Assembly: GCF_013359905.1 (NCBI RefSeq) | Contig: NZ_JABMCC010000121.1 | Span: forward strand, 186,001 to 250,000 | Direction of reading: 5' to 3' | Origin: Paenibacillus taichungensis | GTDB lineage: Bacteria > Bacillota > Bacilli > Paenibacillales > Paenibacillaceae | DNA: 64,000 nt | In this document: in pieces, positions 1 to 7,713 of the stretch | How the letters are laid out: every line of letters starts with the position of its first letter | How positions within the stretch are numbered: the stretch's first letter is position 1 | The notes under the pieces: generated by a model | Told to the model about the DNA's origin: nothing | What the model saw: the letters and a program-made list of their open reading frames with translations, nothing else | Databases searched by the model: none | Made by a program: the position numbers and the translations under genes

Positions 1-158
1 TCACCCATGAGATGAGCTTTGCCCGCGATGTCGCTGACCGCGTCTTCTTCATGGATAACGGCGAAATCGCCGAGGCGGGTCCGCCGGAGCAGATCTTTGG
101 CAATGCCAAGCTGGAGCGCACGCGCACGTTCTTGCAGCGGGTGGAAGTGGAAGGGTAA
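1..158 (+). CDS. Polar amino acid ABC transporter ATP-binding protein, 3' end only
   Basis: Only the last 51 codons lie in the window. They begin with THEMSFARDVADRVFFMDNG, which holds the H-loop histidine and the post-H-loop region of GlnQ/ArtP-type ATPases, and then read IAEAGPPEQIF and a short C-terminal helix. In this family the protein powers import of amino acids such as glutamine or cystine at the inner face of the membrane. The Walker motifs are outside the window, so substrate cannot be judged. The frame ends with TAA just before a strong hairpin, so it is the last gene of its operon. Confidence 0.85.
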   Translation, partial: THEMSFARDVADRVFFMDNGEIAEAGPPEQIFGNAKLERTRTFLQRVEVEG

Positions 159-180
159 GCAAACATAGAAATTTTTATAA

Positions 181-222
181 TACGTGATGTTACATCCAAA
201 TGTAGCATCACGTATTTTTTTG
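181..222. terminator. Bidirectional rho-independent terminator
   Basis: ACGTGATGTTACA and TGTAGCATCACGT form a 13-pair stem with one mismatch around a short loop, followed by a run of seven T. It closes the amino-acid transporter gene and can also serve the convergent lipoprotein gene on the other strand. Confidence 0.85.
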
Positions 223-234
223 ACTAAGTTTCAT

Positions 235-786
235 TCAAGAGATGTAACCGTCAAATAGCCAATTTCCTTCTGGGGAACGGACAAAAGAGAACTCATATGC
301 GATATTTCCTTCCGAACCCTTTGTCGTGATGTATTTGGCTATGAACAGCATGAAGTGGTCCGCATCCTTTTGGTCATAACCTCTAAATTCGAATTCATCC
401 CACTGTATGCCTTTAAGGAAATCGACTTCATAGGAGTGGCCTGCATTATAAATAATCATGGTACTGCTGTTTTTGGAAATAACTACATTGGGGGAAGATA
501 CCGACTCAATATACGCAATATCACCAGACTCCATGGCATCGATCAGTTTAAACGTCATGTTTAGAGTTTCTCTTAAATTGTTTCTGAGCTCCTCGCTATG
601 TACGTTCTCTTGAAGTTGAATGATCTGTTCCTGAAGACGAGCGTTTTCTTCACGTAGTTCCTTGATAGTTTGGATATTTTCCTCATGAAGCTCTACCGAC
701 TTCAAAGCATCGGACGATTTATCCGTTTCACTACAACCCGTCATCAGAAAAGTAAGCGACAATAGAAAAGGCGCAAATTTATACAT
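235..786 (-). CDS. Hypothetical lipoprotein with coiled coil
   Basis: The 183-residue protein starts with a typical lipoprotein signal, MYKFAPFLLSLTFLMTGC, with the acceptor cysteine at residue 18, so it should be anchored to the outer face of the membrane. Residues about 30-65 are rich in Glu, Leu and Gln with heptad spacing and look like a coiled coil. The C-terminal part alternates hydrophobic and aromatic residues and resembles an NTF2-like fold (several short strands ending YEFSFVRSPEGNWLFDG). I do not recognise a named family. An AAGGAGG ribosome site precedes the ATG. It is convergent with the ABC gene and transcribed away from the next gene, so it appears to be a single-gene unit. Confidence 0.75.
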   Translation of the reverse strand: MYKFAPFLLSLTFLMTGCSETDKSSDALKSVELHEENIQTIKELREENARLQEQIIQLQENVHSEELRNNLRETLNMTFKLIDAMESGDIAYIESVSSPNVVISKNSSTMIIYNAGHSYEVDFLKGIQWDEFEFRGYDQKDADHFMLFIAKYITTKGSEGNIAYEFSFVRSPEGNWLFDGYIS

Positions 787-965
787 AATAAACCTCCTTA
801 TCCTTAAAATAGAATATCATAATTCCTGTGTTCTTAAATGCTTCGTGTTTCCGGACAAATAAGTAAATAAATATAATAAAATCGGAATATTTACAAATAA
901 TGGAGCATGTTTTTCCAGTTAATCAAGTATAATAAGACTACTTAATAAACAGGGAGGATTTACCT

Positions 966-1304
966 TTGAATCAACGTCACAATGATGTGGACCGTTATTA
1001 TAGCGATCCGCTTCCGCCACCACCTTATGTAGTACCAAAAACCAATAGCAAGTCTATTGCAGCTCTTGTCTTGGGGATTTTGTCGCTCACCATACCATAC
1101 TTGGGATTTTTTATTGGTATCGTAGCTATCATATTTGCGTCGCTGGCACTGAAAGAACTCAGAATTCGTATGGAACAAGGGAAAGGTTTGGCCATTGCGG
1201 GTCTCGTCTGTGGAATTATTGGGACGGCTCTCTATGCTATTCTCATTATACTTGTCCTGCTATTTACAGTTGTGGTAAGTACCAATGTTACTTCTACATA
1301 CTAA
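966..1304 (+). CDS. DUF4190 small membrane protein
   Basis: The 112-residue product has a short hydrophilic, proline-rich N terminus (DPLPPPPYVVPK) followed by two hydrophobic segments at about 32-62 and 78-105, joined by a cytoplasmic-looking loop with MEQGKGLAIAG. The pattern of KSIAALVLGILSL followed by GLAIAGLVCGIIG is characteristic of DUF4190 proteins, whose function is unknown. The start is TTG, chosen because AGGGAGG lies eight bases upstream and no ATG fits. A TATAAT at 928-933 is a plausible -10 element. The gene converges on the YhgE gene, with a shared terminator between them. Confidence 0.7.
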   Translation: MNQRHNDVDRYYSDPLPPPPYVVPKTNSKSIAALVLGILSLTIPYLGFFIGIVAIIFASLALKELRIRMEQGKGLAIAGLVCGIIGTALYAILIILVLLFTVVVSTNVTSTY

Positions 1305-1342
1305 GTGTTTGAGCAGTTTACTACCTCTTTTTCTTCATGATC

Positions 1343-1425
1343 AAAAAAAGCAAGGCCGTGTATAAGCAAACACCCGCTGTTGTTGTGGCGGGGACGTTGC
1401 TTGTAACACGCCTTGCTTTTTATTT
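1343..1425. terminator. Bidirectional terminator between convergent genes
   Basis: AAAAGCAAGGC (1346-1356) pairs perfectly with GCCTTGCTTTT (1410-1420). The arms enclose a loop with a second, weaker stem (AAGCAA / TTGCTT), and A and T runs sit on the two sides. It serves the DUF4190 gene and the YhgE gene. Confidence 0.8.
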
Positions 1426-1433
1426 TTCCATCC

Positions 1434-3623
1434 CTACACGCGAAGCACTGCCTCACTATTTACTTCTTCTACCTCATTTGTGCGATGCATCATGAAATAG
1501 GTAAAGGTAGCTGCCAGACCAATCACCGCAAAGATACACAGAATTCCGATCTGATCCCATGCCACATTGAACTGTCCACTCGAAATAACAGCTTTATACC
1601 CGGTTACCGAATAAGTCATCGGCAGCCATGGATTGAAACCTTTCAGCCAATTCGGAATGAGCTCCAACGGGAACGTACCTGCACTGGTGGTCAATTGGAA
1701 GATTAACATGAGGATCGCCAGGAAGCGGCCGGGATTCTCCAACCAAGTAACCAGAGCCTGAATGATGTACATGAAGGTCAGGCTGGTAACGAAACTGAAT
1801 AAAAGGAACAAAGGCACGCTTTGAACTTCCAGTCCCAAGCCAGACAAGACAAGCCAGGAAGCGAGCAGGGACTGCACGGCACTCATGATCGTGAAAGCCA
1901 GCGTTCTGCTCACAAAACGATTCCAGCCACTCGCATCGGTAACCGAGCTGCTGCGAGTTGGTACAACCAGCGTTGCAATCAATGCCCCGACAAACAGTCC
2001 CAATGACAGGAAGTATGGCGAAAATCCTGTACCATAGTTGGGCACTTCATTGTGTTTATGTTCATCCACCTGAACAGGCTCTGCATACATCGTTACGAGC
2101 TCATCCGTCTTTTTCACACTACCTGTTTGATCGGCGGCATCATTCAGTTTGGTGGCTAGCTCACCAGAGCCGTCGCTCAACTTGGCAGTACCTTCTTTTA
2201 AATCTCCTGCGCCGTTATCCAGCTTGCGGGAACCGTCGGCAATGGTGGTGATCCCATCTGAAAGTTGGTTCAACCCATCAACCAGTTTTCCTGCACCTGC
2301 GTTTAATTGACTCGAACCCTCTGAAAGTTTGGCTCCGCCAGCGGCAGCTTCAGACAACTTGGCGTTGAACTGCTGCAGGCCAGTCGCAAGCTGCACCTGT
2401 CCAGCGGATAATTGCGTTGCTCCTTCCAGAAGCTGCTGCTCACCCTGCACTAACTGGCTGCTGCCTTGATGCAGCTGCTGTTGAGCAGCTTGCAGGTTTT
2501 GGCTGCCCTCAAGCAATTGCTGTCCACCTTGATATACCTGTTCGCTACCAGCGGCAACAGCCTGGCTTGCTGCCAGCAACTGTTGTACAGCCGGGTTAGC
2601 AGCTAACTCTGGACTGGCTTCAGCTAATTGGGCAAGACCTTGCGCAACGGCCTTGGCACCTTCACTTACTTTGCCACTGCCTCCGACTGAAGTCTGCAAT
2701 CCAGCGGTCAGCTTGGCACTGCCTTCCTCGGTTGCAGCCAGTCCAGCATCCAATTTTGCGACTCCTTCCTGAGCAGATTGAATCCCAGCCTGTAACTTTT
2801 TGCCGCCAGCTTCAGCCTGTGCTGCTCCGTCACCAAGCTTCGTACCTGCTACCGCCAATTGGGACAAACCCTTGGAAAGGGAGCCGGCTCCTGTATGAAG
2901 CTCATCAATACCCTGAGCTAAGGTGTTCGTGCCTTCTTTTAACGGGGTAATGCCTGTTTCGAGTTTGTTGGTTCCATCGGCCAGTTTGGATAGGTTCTCT
3001 TTCAGCTTGGAGGCACCTTCATCCAGCTTAACCGCACCCTCGTTGATCTGACCTGCGCCGTCTCCGGCATCTGCCAAACCGCTAGAGATTTTCTCTACCT
3101 GATCCAGCAGGGTTTCCGTATATGATTCCGTCACTTTCGCAGAGACTTTAGATCTGATCTGTTTGACCGCTGTCCCGCCAATCTGACCCGCAAGGAAGTT
3201 GTATCCTTCATTGGGTTCATAGATAAGCTCTGCCGGTTGTGGGTGGTCATCCATCAGAGTGGTTGCTTTCTCGGAAAAATCCTCCGGAATAACAATCGTC
3301 ATGTAAAATGTGTTGTCTTCCATGCCTTGCTCGGCTTCTTCTCGGGTCACAAATTGCCAGTTGAAGTCATCACTTTTTTTCAATTCATCGACCAGATTCT
3401 GTCCGACTTCCAGCGAATTGTCATTGTAGGTTGCCCCCTGATCCGTGTTGACCACGGCAACAGGCAGTTCATTCATTTTGCCATAAGGGTCCCAGAACGC
3501 ATTGAGGAACAGACCGCTATACAGTACCGGAATGAACAGCACCACGAGAATCGGAATAAATACTTTTGGTTTCTTGAAGGCAGATTTCAAATCCTGCCCA
3601 AATACAGTGAATGATTTCATCAT
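1434..3623 (-). CDS. YhgE/Pip family membrane protein
   Basis: This 729-residue protein has the YhgE/Pip layout: one N-terminal membrane helix (about 20-40), a conserved extracytoplasmic block beginning LPVAVVNTDQGATYN, a long central region (about 185-490) made of many 7-residue units of the form LxxGxxx (for example KLDEGASKLKENL), and a C-terminal ABC-2-like group of about five membrane helices. Members are phage-infection-protein homologues and ESX-like export-associated proteins; the molecular role is not settled. The gene lies 77 bases downstream of a TetR gene on the same strand, so it is probably that repressor's target, and the pair resembles efflux or stress loci. A GGGGAGAG site precedes the ATG. 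Confidence 0.9.
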   Translation of the reverse strand: MMKSFTVFGQDLKSAFKKPKVFIPILVVLFIPVLYSGLFLNAFWDPYGKMNELPVAVVNTDQGATYNDNSLEVGQNLVDELKKSDDFNWQFVTREEAEQGMEDNTFYMTIVIPEDFSEKATTLMDDHPQPAELIYEPNEGYNFLAGQIGGTAVKQIRSKVSAKVTESYTETLLDQVEKISSGLADAGDGAGQINEGAVKLDEGASKLKENLSKLADGTNKLETGITPLKEGTNTLAQGIDELHTGAGSLSKGLSQLAVAGTKLGDGAAQAEAGGKKLQAGIQSAQEGVAKLDAGLAATEEGSAKLTAGLQTSVGGSGKVSEGAKAVAQGLAQLAEASPELAANPAVQQLLAASQAVAAGSEQVYQGGQQLLEGSQNLQAAQQQLHQGSSQLVQGEQQLLEGATQLSAGQVQLATGLQQFNAKLSEAAAGGAKLSEGSSQLNAGAGKLVDGLNQLSDGITTIADGSRKLDNGAGDLKEGTAKLSDGSGELATKLNDAADQTGSVKKTDELVTMYAEPVQVDEHKHNEVPNYGTGFSPYFLSLGLFVGALIATLVVPTRSSSVTDASGWNRFVSRTLAFTIMSAVQSLLASWLVLSGLGLEVQSVPLFLLFSFVTSLTFMYIIQALVTWLENPGRFLAILMLIFQLTTSAGTFPLELIPNWLKGFNPWLPMTYSVTGYKAVISSGQFNVAWDQIGILCIFAVIGLAATFTYFMMHRTNEVEEVNSEAVLRV

Positions 3624-3700
3624 GTTCTCTCCCCATCATTACGCTACTCTGTTGCTATATCTATCTCTAATTGATAAAGGATTCATATTTACATCTTTCT

Positions 3701-4279
3701 TTATGTAGGGGATAATCCACTTTTGAGAAAGAGGCCCACGAAATCCTTGATCTGATCCTTGTGCAGCGAAGGATGCGCTTTGTTCCAATCAGAAGTTAAG
3801 GTGACATACAGCTTCAGCAGGACAAAAGAGACCAGTCTGGGATCGTCCTCCCGAATCTGCTCTAGTTCCATAGCGCGCTGAACTTGACGTTCTAAATATT
3901 CGAGAATGGCTGTCTCTACTTTCTGCAAACCCTCTTTCGCCTGAGGCGTGCCGAACTCGTTCACCTCCTGAAACAGCTTGATTAACAACTCATGTTCCTC
4001 TCTATACTCCAGCAAAGCGTCCATGCTCTGGTGTACGTTCTCAAGAAATGGTTTGTCGTCCTGCACAGTTTGCTCTGTAATCCGCTTCATATCAGTAATG
4101 ATCGAGTGGAGGATCTCTCCGAACAGTTCTTCCTTGTTCTCGAAAAAAGTATAGATCGTACCTTTGCCCACATTAGCCAGTCTTGCAACTTGCTCCATTG
4201 TAGTGGCTTTGTATCCAAACAACGCGAACGATTTCTCAGCAGAGTCCATGACCTGCTGCCTTCGATCGATAGTTTTCAT
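3701..4279 (-). CDS. TetR/AcrR family transcriptional regulator
   Basis: The 192-residue protein has the TetR N-terminal helix-turn-helix at about residues 10-55 (AEKSFALFGYKATTMEQVA, then NVGKGTIYTFFENKEELF), followed by a variable all-helical ligand domain. TetR proteins usually repress a neighbouring transporter or membrane gene until a small hydrophobic ligand binds. It is first in a two-gene unit with the YhgE/Pip gene. AGGAGG stands about ten bases upstream of the ATG. Inverted and direct GGTCAA elements just upstream of the gene are good candidates for its own operator. The ligand is unknown. Confidence 0.9.
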   Translation of the reverse strand: MKTIDRRQQVMDSAEKSFALFGYKATTMEQVARLANVGKGTIYTFFENKEELFGEILHSIITDMKRITEQTVQDDKPFLENVHQSMDALLEYREEHELLIKLFQEVNEFGTPQAKEGLQKVETAILEYLERQVQRAMELEQIREDDPRLVSFVLLKLYVTLTSDWNKAHPSLHKDQIKDFVGLFLKSGLSPT

Positions 4280-4326
4280 GGCATATGCACCTCCTGATCG
4301 TATGCAAAATAAAAGACAACTCAGAG

Positions 4327-4357
4327 TTGACCGGATTACTCATTTGGTCAATTGGTC
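4327..4357. promoter_or_regulatory. Putative TetR operator
   Basis: TTGACC at 4327-4332 and GGTCAA at 4346-4351 form an inverted pair, and a second TTGGTC copy follows directly at 4352-4357, giving TTGGTCAATTGGTC. The cluster lies 48 bases upstream of the TetR start codon, in the gap shared with the divergent carbohydrate operon. It is assigned as an operator on position and symmetry alone. Confidence 0.45.
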
Positions 4358-4517
4358 GTAAACAAATGTATCATTGAATGGGGAGGAAGGAAGTGATGTT
4401 TGTCATAAGCCCATCCGAAATATTAGCCCTCCACCATCATCCCCACCTAAAGAAAACACAAGTGAACGAAAAGACAGTCCATTGTTGCTCTCTCACAGGA
4501 ACGCTAAGATGAAGTTG

Positions 4518-4532
4518 TTGAAGCGTTTACAT
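4518..4532 (+). promoter_or_regulatory. Possible LacI/CcpA-type site upstream of the uronate operon
   Basis: TTGAAGCGTTTACAT contains the AAGCG core of catabolite-responsive elements but is one base short of the usual spacing. It is followed by TTATAT, 27 bases before the tautomerase start. The position fits control of the 4.5-12.7 kb operon; the match is imperfect. Confidence 0.3.
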
Positions 4533-4558
4533 TATATGGTGAAGGGAGCTTAACTCGG

Positions 4559-4768
4559 ATGCCAGAAATTACGATCAGGCTGTATGAAGGCAGGACGGAT
4601 GAGCAAAAGCAGGAGATAGTGGAGGTGTTCACACGCGAGCTCTCGCGTATTATCGACCGGGAGCCAGATTATATTTCCGTTGAATTCAATGAAATCCCAT
4701 GGGATGAGAACGTTCCTGATAATTTGAAAGCCATGCAATCACAGAAGCAAGGAGGGGAGAAGACGTGA
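4559..4768 (+). CDS. 4-oxalocrotonate tautomerase family protein
   Basis: The 69-residue protein begins MPEITIRLYEGRTDEQKQEI. It has the Pro-2 that becomes the catalytic N-terminal base in 4-OT enzymes, followed by the conserved EGR(T/S)DEQK block. These small enzymes interconvert 2-hydroxydienoates or other keto/enol acids. The usual second arginine is RELSRI here and cannot be assigned with certainty. Its position as first gene of the uronate-polysaccharide operon suggests work on an unsaturated or keto-uronate intermediate; this is inference. AGGGAG lies upstream of the ATG. Its stop overlaps the GTG start of the next gene, so the two are translationally coupled. Confidence 0.75.
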   Translation: MPEITIRLYEGRTDEQKQEIVEVFTRELSRIIDREPDYISVEFNEIPWDENVPDNLKAMQSQKQGGEKT

Positions 4769-5742
4769 AGCCGGCGGATATTGCGCCGCCAAGCCGGGGA
4801 ACAGCCAGACTTAACTCGTCTGGTCTGGGCACTCGGCTCGGAGATGCGGGACGTTATCTGTGGCGATACCGGATACTATATCTGCTCTCCGTACCGGGCA
4901 TTCTGTATTTTTTCCTTTTCAAATATGTGCCTCTGTTCGGCTCGATCATTGCTTTTCAGAACTACAACATTTTCAAAGGCATTACCGGAAGTGATTGGGT
5001 AGGCCTGGAGCATTTCCAGAAGATGTTCAGCCATTATGACTTTTTGCGAATTCTCAATAACACACTTCTGCTCGGACTATATGATCTGGTGATTGCATTC
5101 CCGGTACCGATCTTACTGGCCATTCTGCTGAATGAAGTGCGGATGATTGTGTTTAAGCGTTTGCTGCAAACGATTGTATACATGCCTCACTTTCTGTCCT
5201 GGGTCGTCATTAGTGGTATCTTCATGGGTATTTTCTCGATGGATGCCGGGGTGGTGAACAAGGCACTTGGATTTCTGGGCATGCAACCGATCTACTTTCT
5301 TGGAGAAGACTCGTACATTCGTTCCATTCTGATCGGTTCCGGGATCTGGCGTGACTCCGGTTACGGAACGATTATTTTCCTGGCTGCCATTGCGGGAATT
5401 AATCCCGATCTGTATGAGGCGGCAGAGGTGGATGGAGCCGGACGTTTGAAGCAAATATGGTCGATTACCCTGCCATCCTTACTGCCGACGATTATGATCC
5501 TGCTGCTGCTGCACATCGGAAAGTTCCTTGATCTGGGCTTTGAGCGTGTGTTCGTATTCCTGAATCCGCTCAATCTGGAATCCGGCGAAATTCTCGATAC
5601 GTATATTTACAAAGCTGGCCTGCTCTCACAGCAATACAGCTATACAACGGCTATCGGGTTGTTCAAGTCGGTCGTGGGTTTGATGCTTGTTCTACTCGGT
5701 AATTTCTTCAGCAAAAAAACAACCGGCGAAAGCCTGTATTAG
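4765..5742 (+). CDS. Carbohydrate ABC transporter permease, LplB family
   Basis: The 325-residue protein has a hydrophilic start, six membrane helices beginning around residue 35 (YLLSVPGILYFFLFKYVPLFG), and the permease EAA loop YEAAEVDGAGRLKQIWSITL at about 212-231 that docks to the ATPase. KYVPLFGSIIAFQNYN is typical of the LplB/YtcP branch, which imports oligogalacturonides and other complex oligosaccharides in Bacillales. The start is GTG, overlapping the tautomerase stop; GGAGGGG precedes it. It pairs with the next permease and the lipoprotein at 13.1 kb. No ATPase gene lies nearby, so a shared MsmX-type ATPase encoded elsewhere is likely. Confidence 0.9.
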   Translation: MKPADIAPPSRGTARLNSSGLGTRLGDAGRYLWRYRILYLLSVPGILYFFLFKYVPLFGSIIAFQNYNIFKGITGSDWVGLEHFQKMFSHYDFLRILNNTLLLGLYDLVIAFPVPILLAILLNEVRMIVFKRLLQTIVYMPHFLSWVVISGIFMGIFSMDAGVVNKALGFLGMQPIYFLGEDSYIRSILIGSGIWRDSGYGTIIFLAAIAGINPDLYEAAEVDGAGRLKQIWSITLPSLLPTIMILLLLHIGKFLDLGFERVFVFLNPLNLESGEILDTYIYKAGLLSQQYSYTTAIGLFKSVVGLMLVLLGNFFSKKTTGESLY

Positions 5743-5754
5743 GAGGCGAGATAG

Positions 5755-6633
5755 ATGCGTACCCCCAGTGTCCGTTACCGTATATTCCGCATTGGAAATC
5801 TCGTTTTTCTTACGCTGCTCTCGTTGACGATGATTCTGCCTTTCATTAATGTGTTGGCTCAATCTCTTAGCAGCTCGGAAGCGATCATGGGCGGAAAGGT
5901 CAGCTTCTGGCCTGTTGCTTTTACCTGGATCAATTATGAATATGTATTCGGCGATGCTTCGTTCTGGCGGGCATTTGCGGTATCGGTTGGGGTGACGCTG
6001 TTCGGGACGCTGGTCAATCTCGCTGCAACGGCATCGCTGGCGTATCCCGTTTCCCGTCCAGAGTACAAGGGGCGCTCCCTGGTTGTCATGTTTGTCCTGG
6101 TGACCGTTGTGTTCTCGGCGCCACTCATTCCGAACTTCATCTTGATGAAAGAACTGCATCTGGTCAACAACCCGCTGGTTCTGATTGTGCCAGGAGCGAT
6201 TAATGCCTTTAACTTTTTCGTCATGCGCTCTTTCTTTGCACAGCTGCCGGGTGAACTGATCGACGCTGCCCGCATCGATGGCTGTGGGGAATTCGGCATC
6301 ATCTGGCGTATCGTCATCCCATTGTCCAAACCAGCCATGGCATCACTCGGCATTTTCTATGCGGTGGGCCACTGGAATGCCTATTCCACCGCGCTTTATT
6401 ATCTGAATGATCCGGCCTGGTGGCCGATCCAGGTAACACTCAAGAAGCTGTTTGAGAGTGACGATATTTCCGTCGATCCAGGTTCTGCCGTCTATAGCAC
6501 CCTTGCACATACATCGCCGGAAGGCATCAAAATGGCAACCATTATCATCGCCACCTTGCCGATCATTATCATTTACCCTTTCCTGCAAAAGCATTTTGTA
6601 AAAGGAATCATGGTCGGCTCCGTCAAATCTTAA
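5755..6633 (+). CDS. Carbohydrate ABC transporter permease, YtcP family
   Basis: The 292-residue second permease has six membrane helices and the cytoplasmic loop IDAARIDGCGEFGIIWRIVI at about 166-185. The N terminus RIFRIGNLVFLTLLSLTMILPF and the passage YYLNDPAWWPIQVTLKKL are typical of YtcP-type partners of LplB. Together they form the channel of an importer for uronic-acid-containing or other complex oligosaccharides. It follows the first permease by 12 bases, with AGGAGGCG upstream of its ATG. The sensor system immediately downstream probably responds to the same saccharide. Confidence 0.9.
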   Translation: MRTPSVRYRIFRIGNLVFLTLLSLTMILPFINVLAQSLSSSEAIMGGKVSFWPVAFTWINYEYVFGDASFWRAFAVSVGVTLFGTLVNLAATASLAYPVSRPEYKGRSLVVMFVLVTVVFSAPLIPNFILMKELHLVNNPLVLIVPGAINAFNFFVMRSFFAQLPGELIDAARIDGCGEFGIIWRIVIPLSKPAMASLGIFYAVGHWNAYSTALYYLNDPAWWPIQVTLKKLFESDDISVDPGSAVYSTLAHTSPEGIKMATIIIATLPIIIIYPFLQKHFVKGIMVGSVKS

Positions 6634-6669
6634 GTACAAGAAGCATACAGATCTGACGGAAACGGGGGA

Positions 6670-7713
6670 ATGGCGATGTTCAGAATCTTGATTACGGACG
6701 ATGAACCGATGATTCGGATGGGTCTGGCAAAAATGATCAAGCAAGCGGGGCTGTTCGACTGTGAGATACGACAGGCAGCGCATGGGGAAGAGGCCCTCCA
6801 GGTGGTAGAGGCCTTTCGGCCACACATCCTGTTTACGGATATCCGCATGCCGACGATGGATGGTATTGAGCTGTGCCGACGTTTATCAGAGCAAGGAAGT
6901 ACGATGCGCATTATTGTGGTTTCCGGTTATTCGGACTTTGAATATGCAAGAGCTTGTATGGATTATGGGGTAAAGCGATATCTGCTGAAGCCTGTGGGAC
7001 GACAGGAGCTGCATGAACTGCTGCTCAAATTGCTGGCAACCGAAGAAGATAAACCTACGGTTTCCCTTGTACCCGTGAGGGAGCTGAATGATTGGGCGAT
7101 GCGTCTGGAAGAGGCTATATGGGAGCTGAGACAGTCCGATGTCACGGAGCTGCTCGCAGCATGGTCTGGTCGCTATCCGGCATATTCGTTAATGCCTGAG
7201 CAGACAGCGGAGCTTTTTCAGGAATTGCTGGAATTGATTGTAGCCCGGATGAACGCACGTGGCAACGGAATGATGAGTACATCCTGCGAGATTAATGAAA
7301 GCGCTTCCTCAAAAGAGTGCTTCGAGGCTTTGGGTAACGAGATCCACATGTTAATGAAGACGATCAAGGAAAAGCGCAGTGGCAAGCGCAAACATCCGGT
7401 GGAAGAAGCAAAAGCCTATCTGGAGAAGCACTTGCGCCGCGAAGTCTCGCTGGACGAGATTGCTGCCAAGCTGGGCCTTAACCCGTCCTACTTTAGCCAG
7501 CTGTTCAAGCAGACGACAGGCCAGACCTTTATCCAATACCGGATACGCAGCAAAATGGAACTGGCCAAACGCATGCTGGAACAGCCGGGCAACCGGATTA
7601 CGGATATTTCCTACGAAGTGGGATATGCGGACCATCCCCATTTTACGAAAACATTCAAGAAAATTACCGGACTGACACCGTCCGAATACCGCAGCAAGTT
7701 GGGCATTGAATGA
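6670..7713 (+). CDS. Response regulator, YesN/AraC type
   Basis: This 347-residue regulator has an N-terminal receiver domain whose phospho-acceptor is the Asp of LFTDIRMPTMDG (about residue 57), with the acidic pair in ITDDEP and the Lys in YLLKPVG. The C terminus (about 245-347) carries the two helix-turn-helix units of AraC proteins: VSLDEIAAKLGLNPSYFSQL and RITDISYEVGYADHPHF. It should bind promoters of this locus when phosphorylated by the kinase encoded next, whose start overlaps its stop by four bases. The first ATG gives MAMFRIL; an ATG six bases later is equally possible. Confidence 0.92.
   Translation: MAMFRILITDDEPMIRMGLAKMIKQAGLFDCEIRQAAHGEEALQVVEAFRPHILFTDIRMPTMDGIELCRRLSEQGSTMRIIVVSGYSDFEYARACMDYGVKRYLLKPVGRQELHELLLKLLATEEDKPTVSLVPVRELNDWAMRLEEAIWELRQSDVTELLAAWSGRYPAYSLMPEQTAELFQELLELIVARMNARGNGMMSTSCEINESASSKECFEALGNEIHMLMKTIKEKRSGKRKHPVEEAKAYLEKHLRREVSLDEIAAKLGLNPSYFSQLFKQTTGQTFIQYRIRSKMELAKRMLEQPGNRITDISYEVGYADHPHFTKTFKKITGLTPSEYRSKLGIE

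Noticed and set aside
2417..2950. Plus-strand open frames opposite the YhgE repeat tract
   Set aside because: Their Ala/Leu/Gln/Pro richness mirrors the LxxG repeat on the other strand, with no ribosome site or family match.
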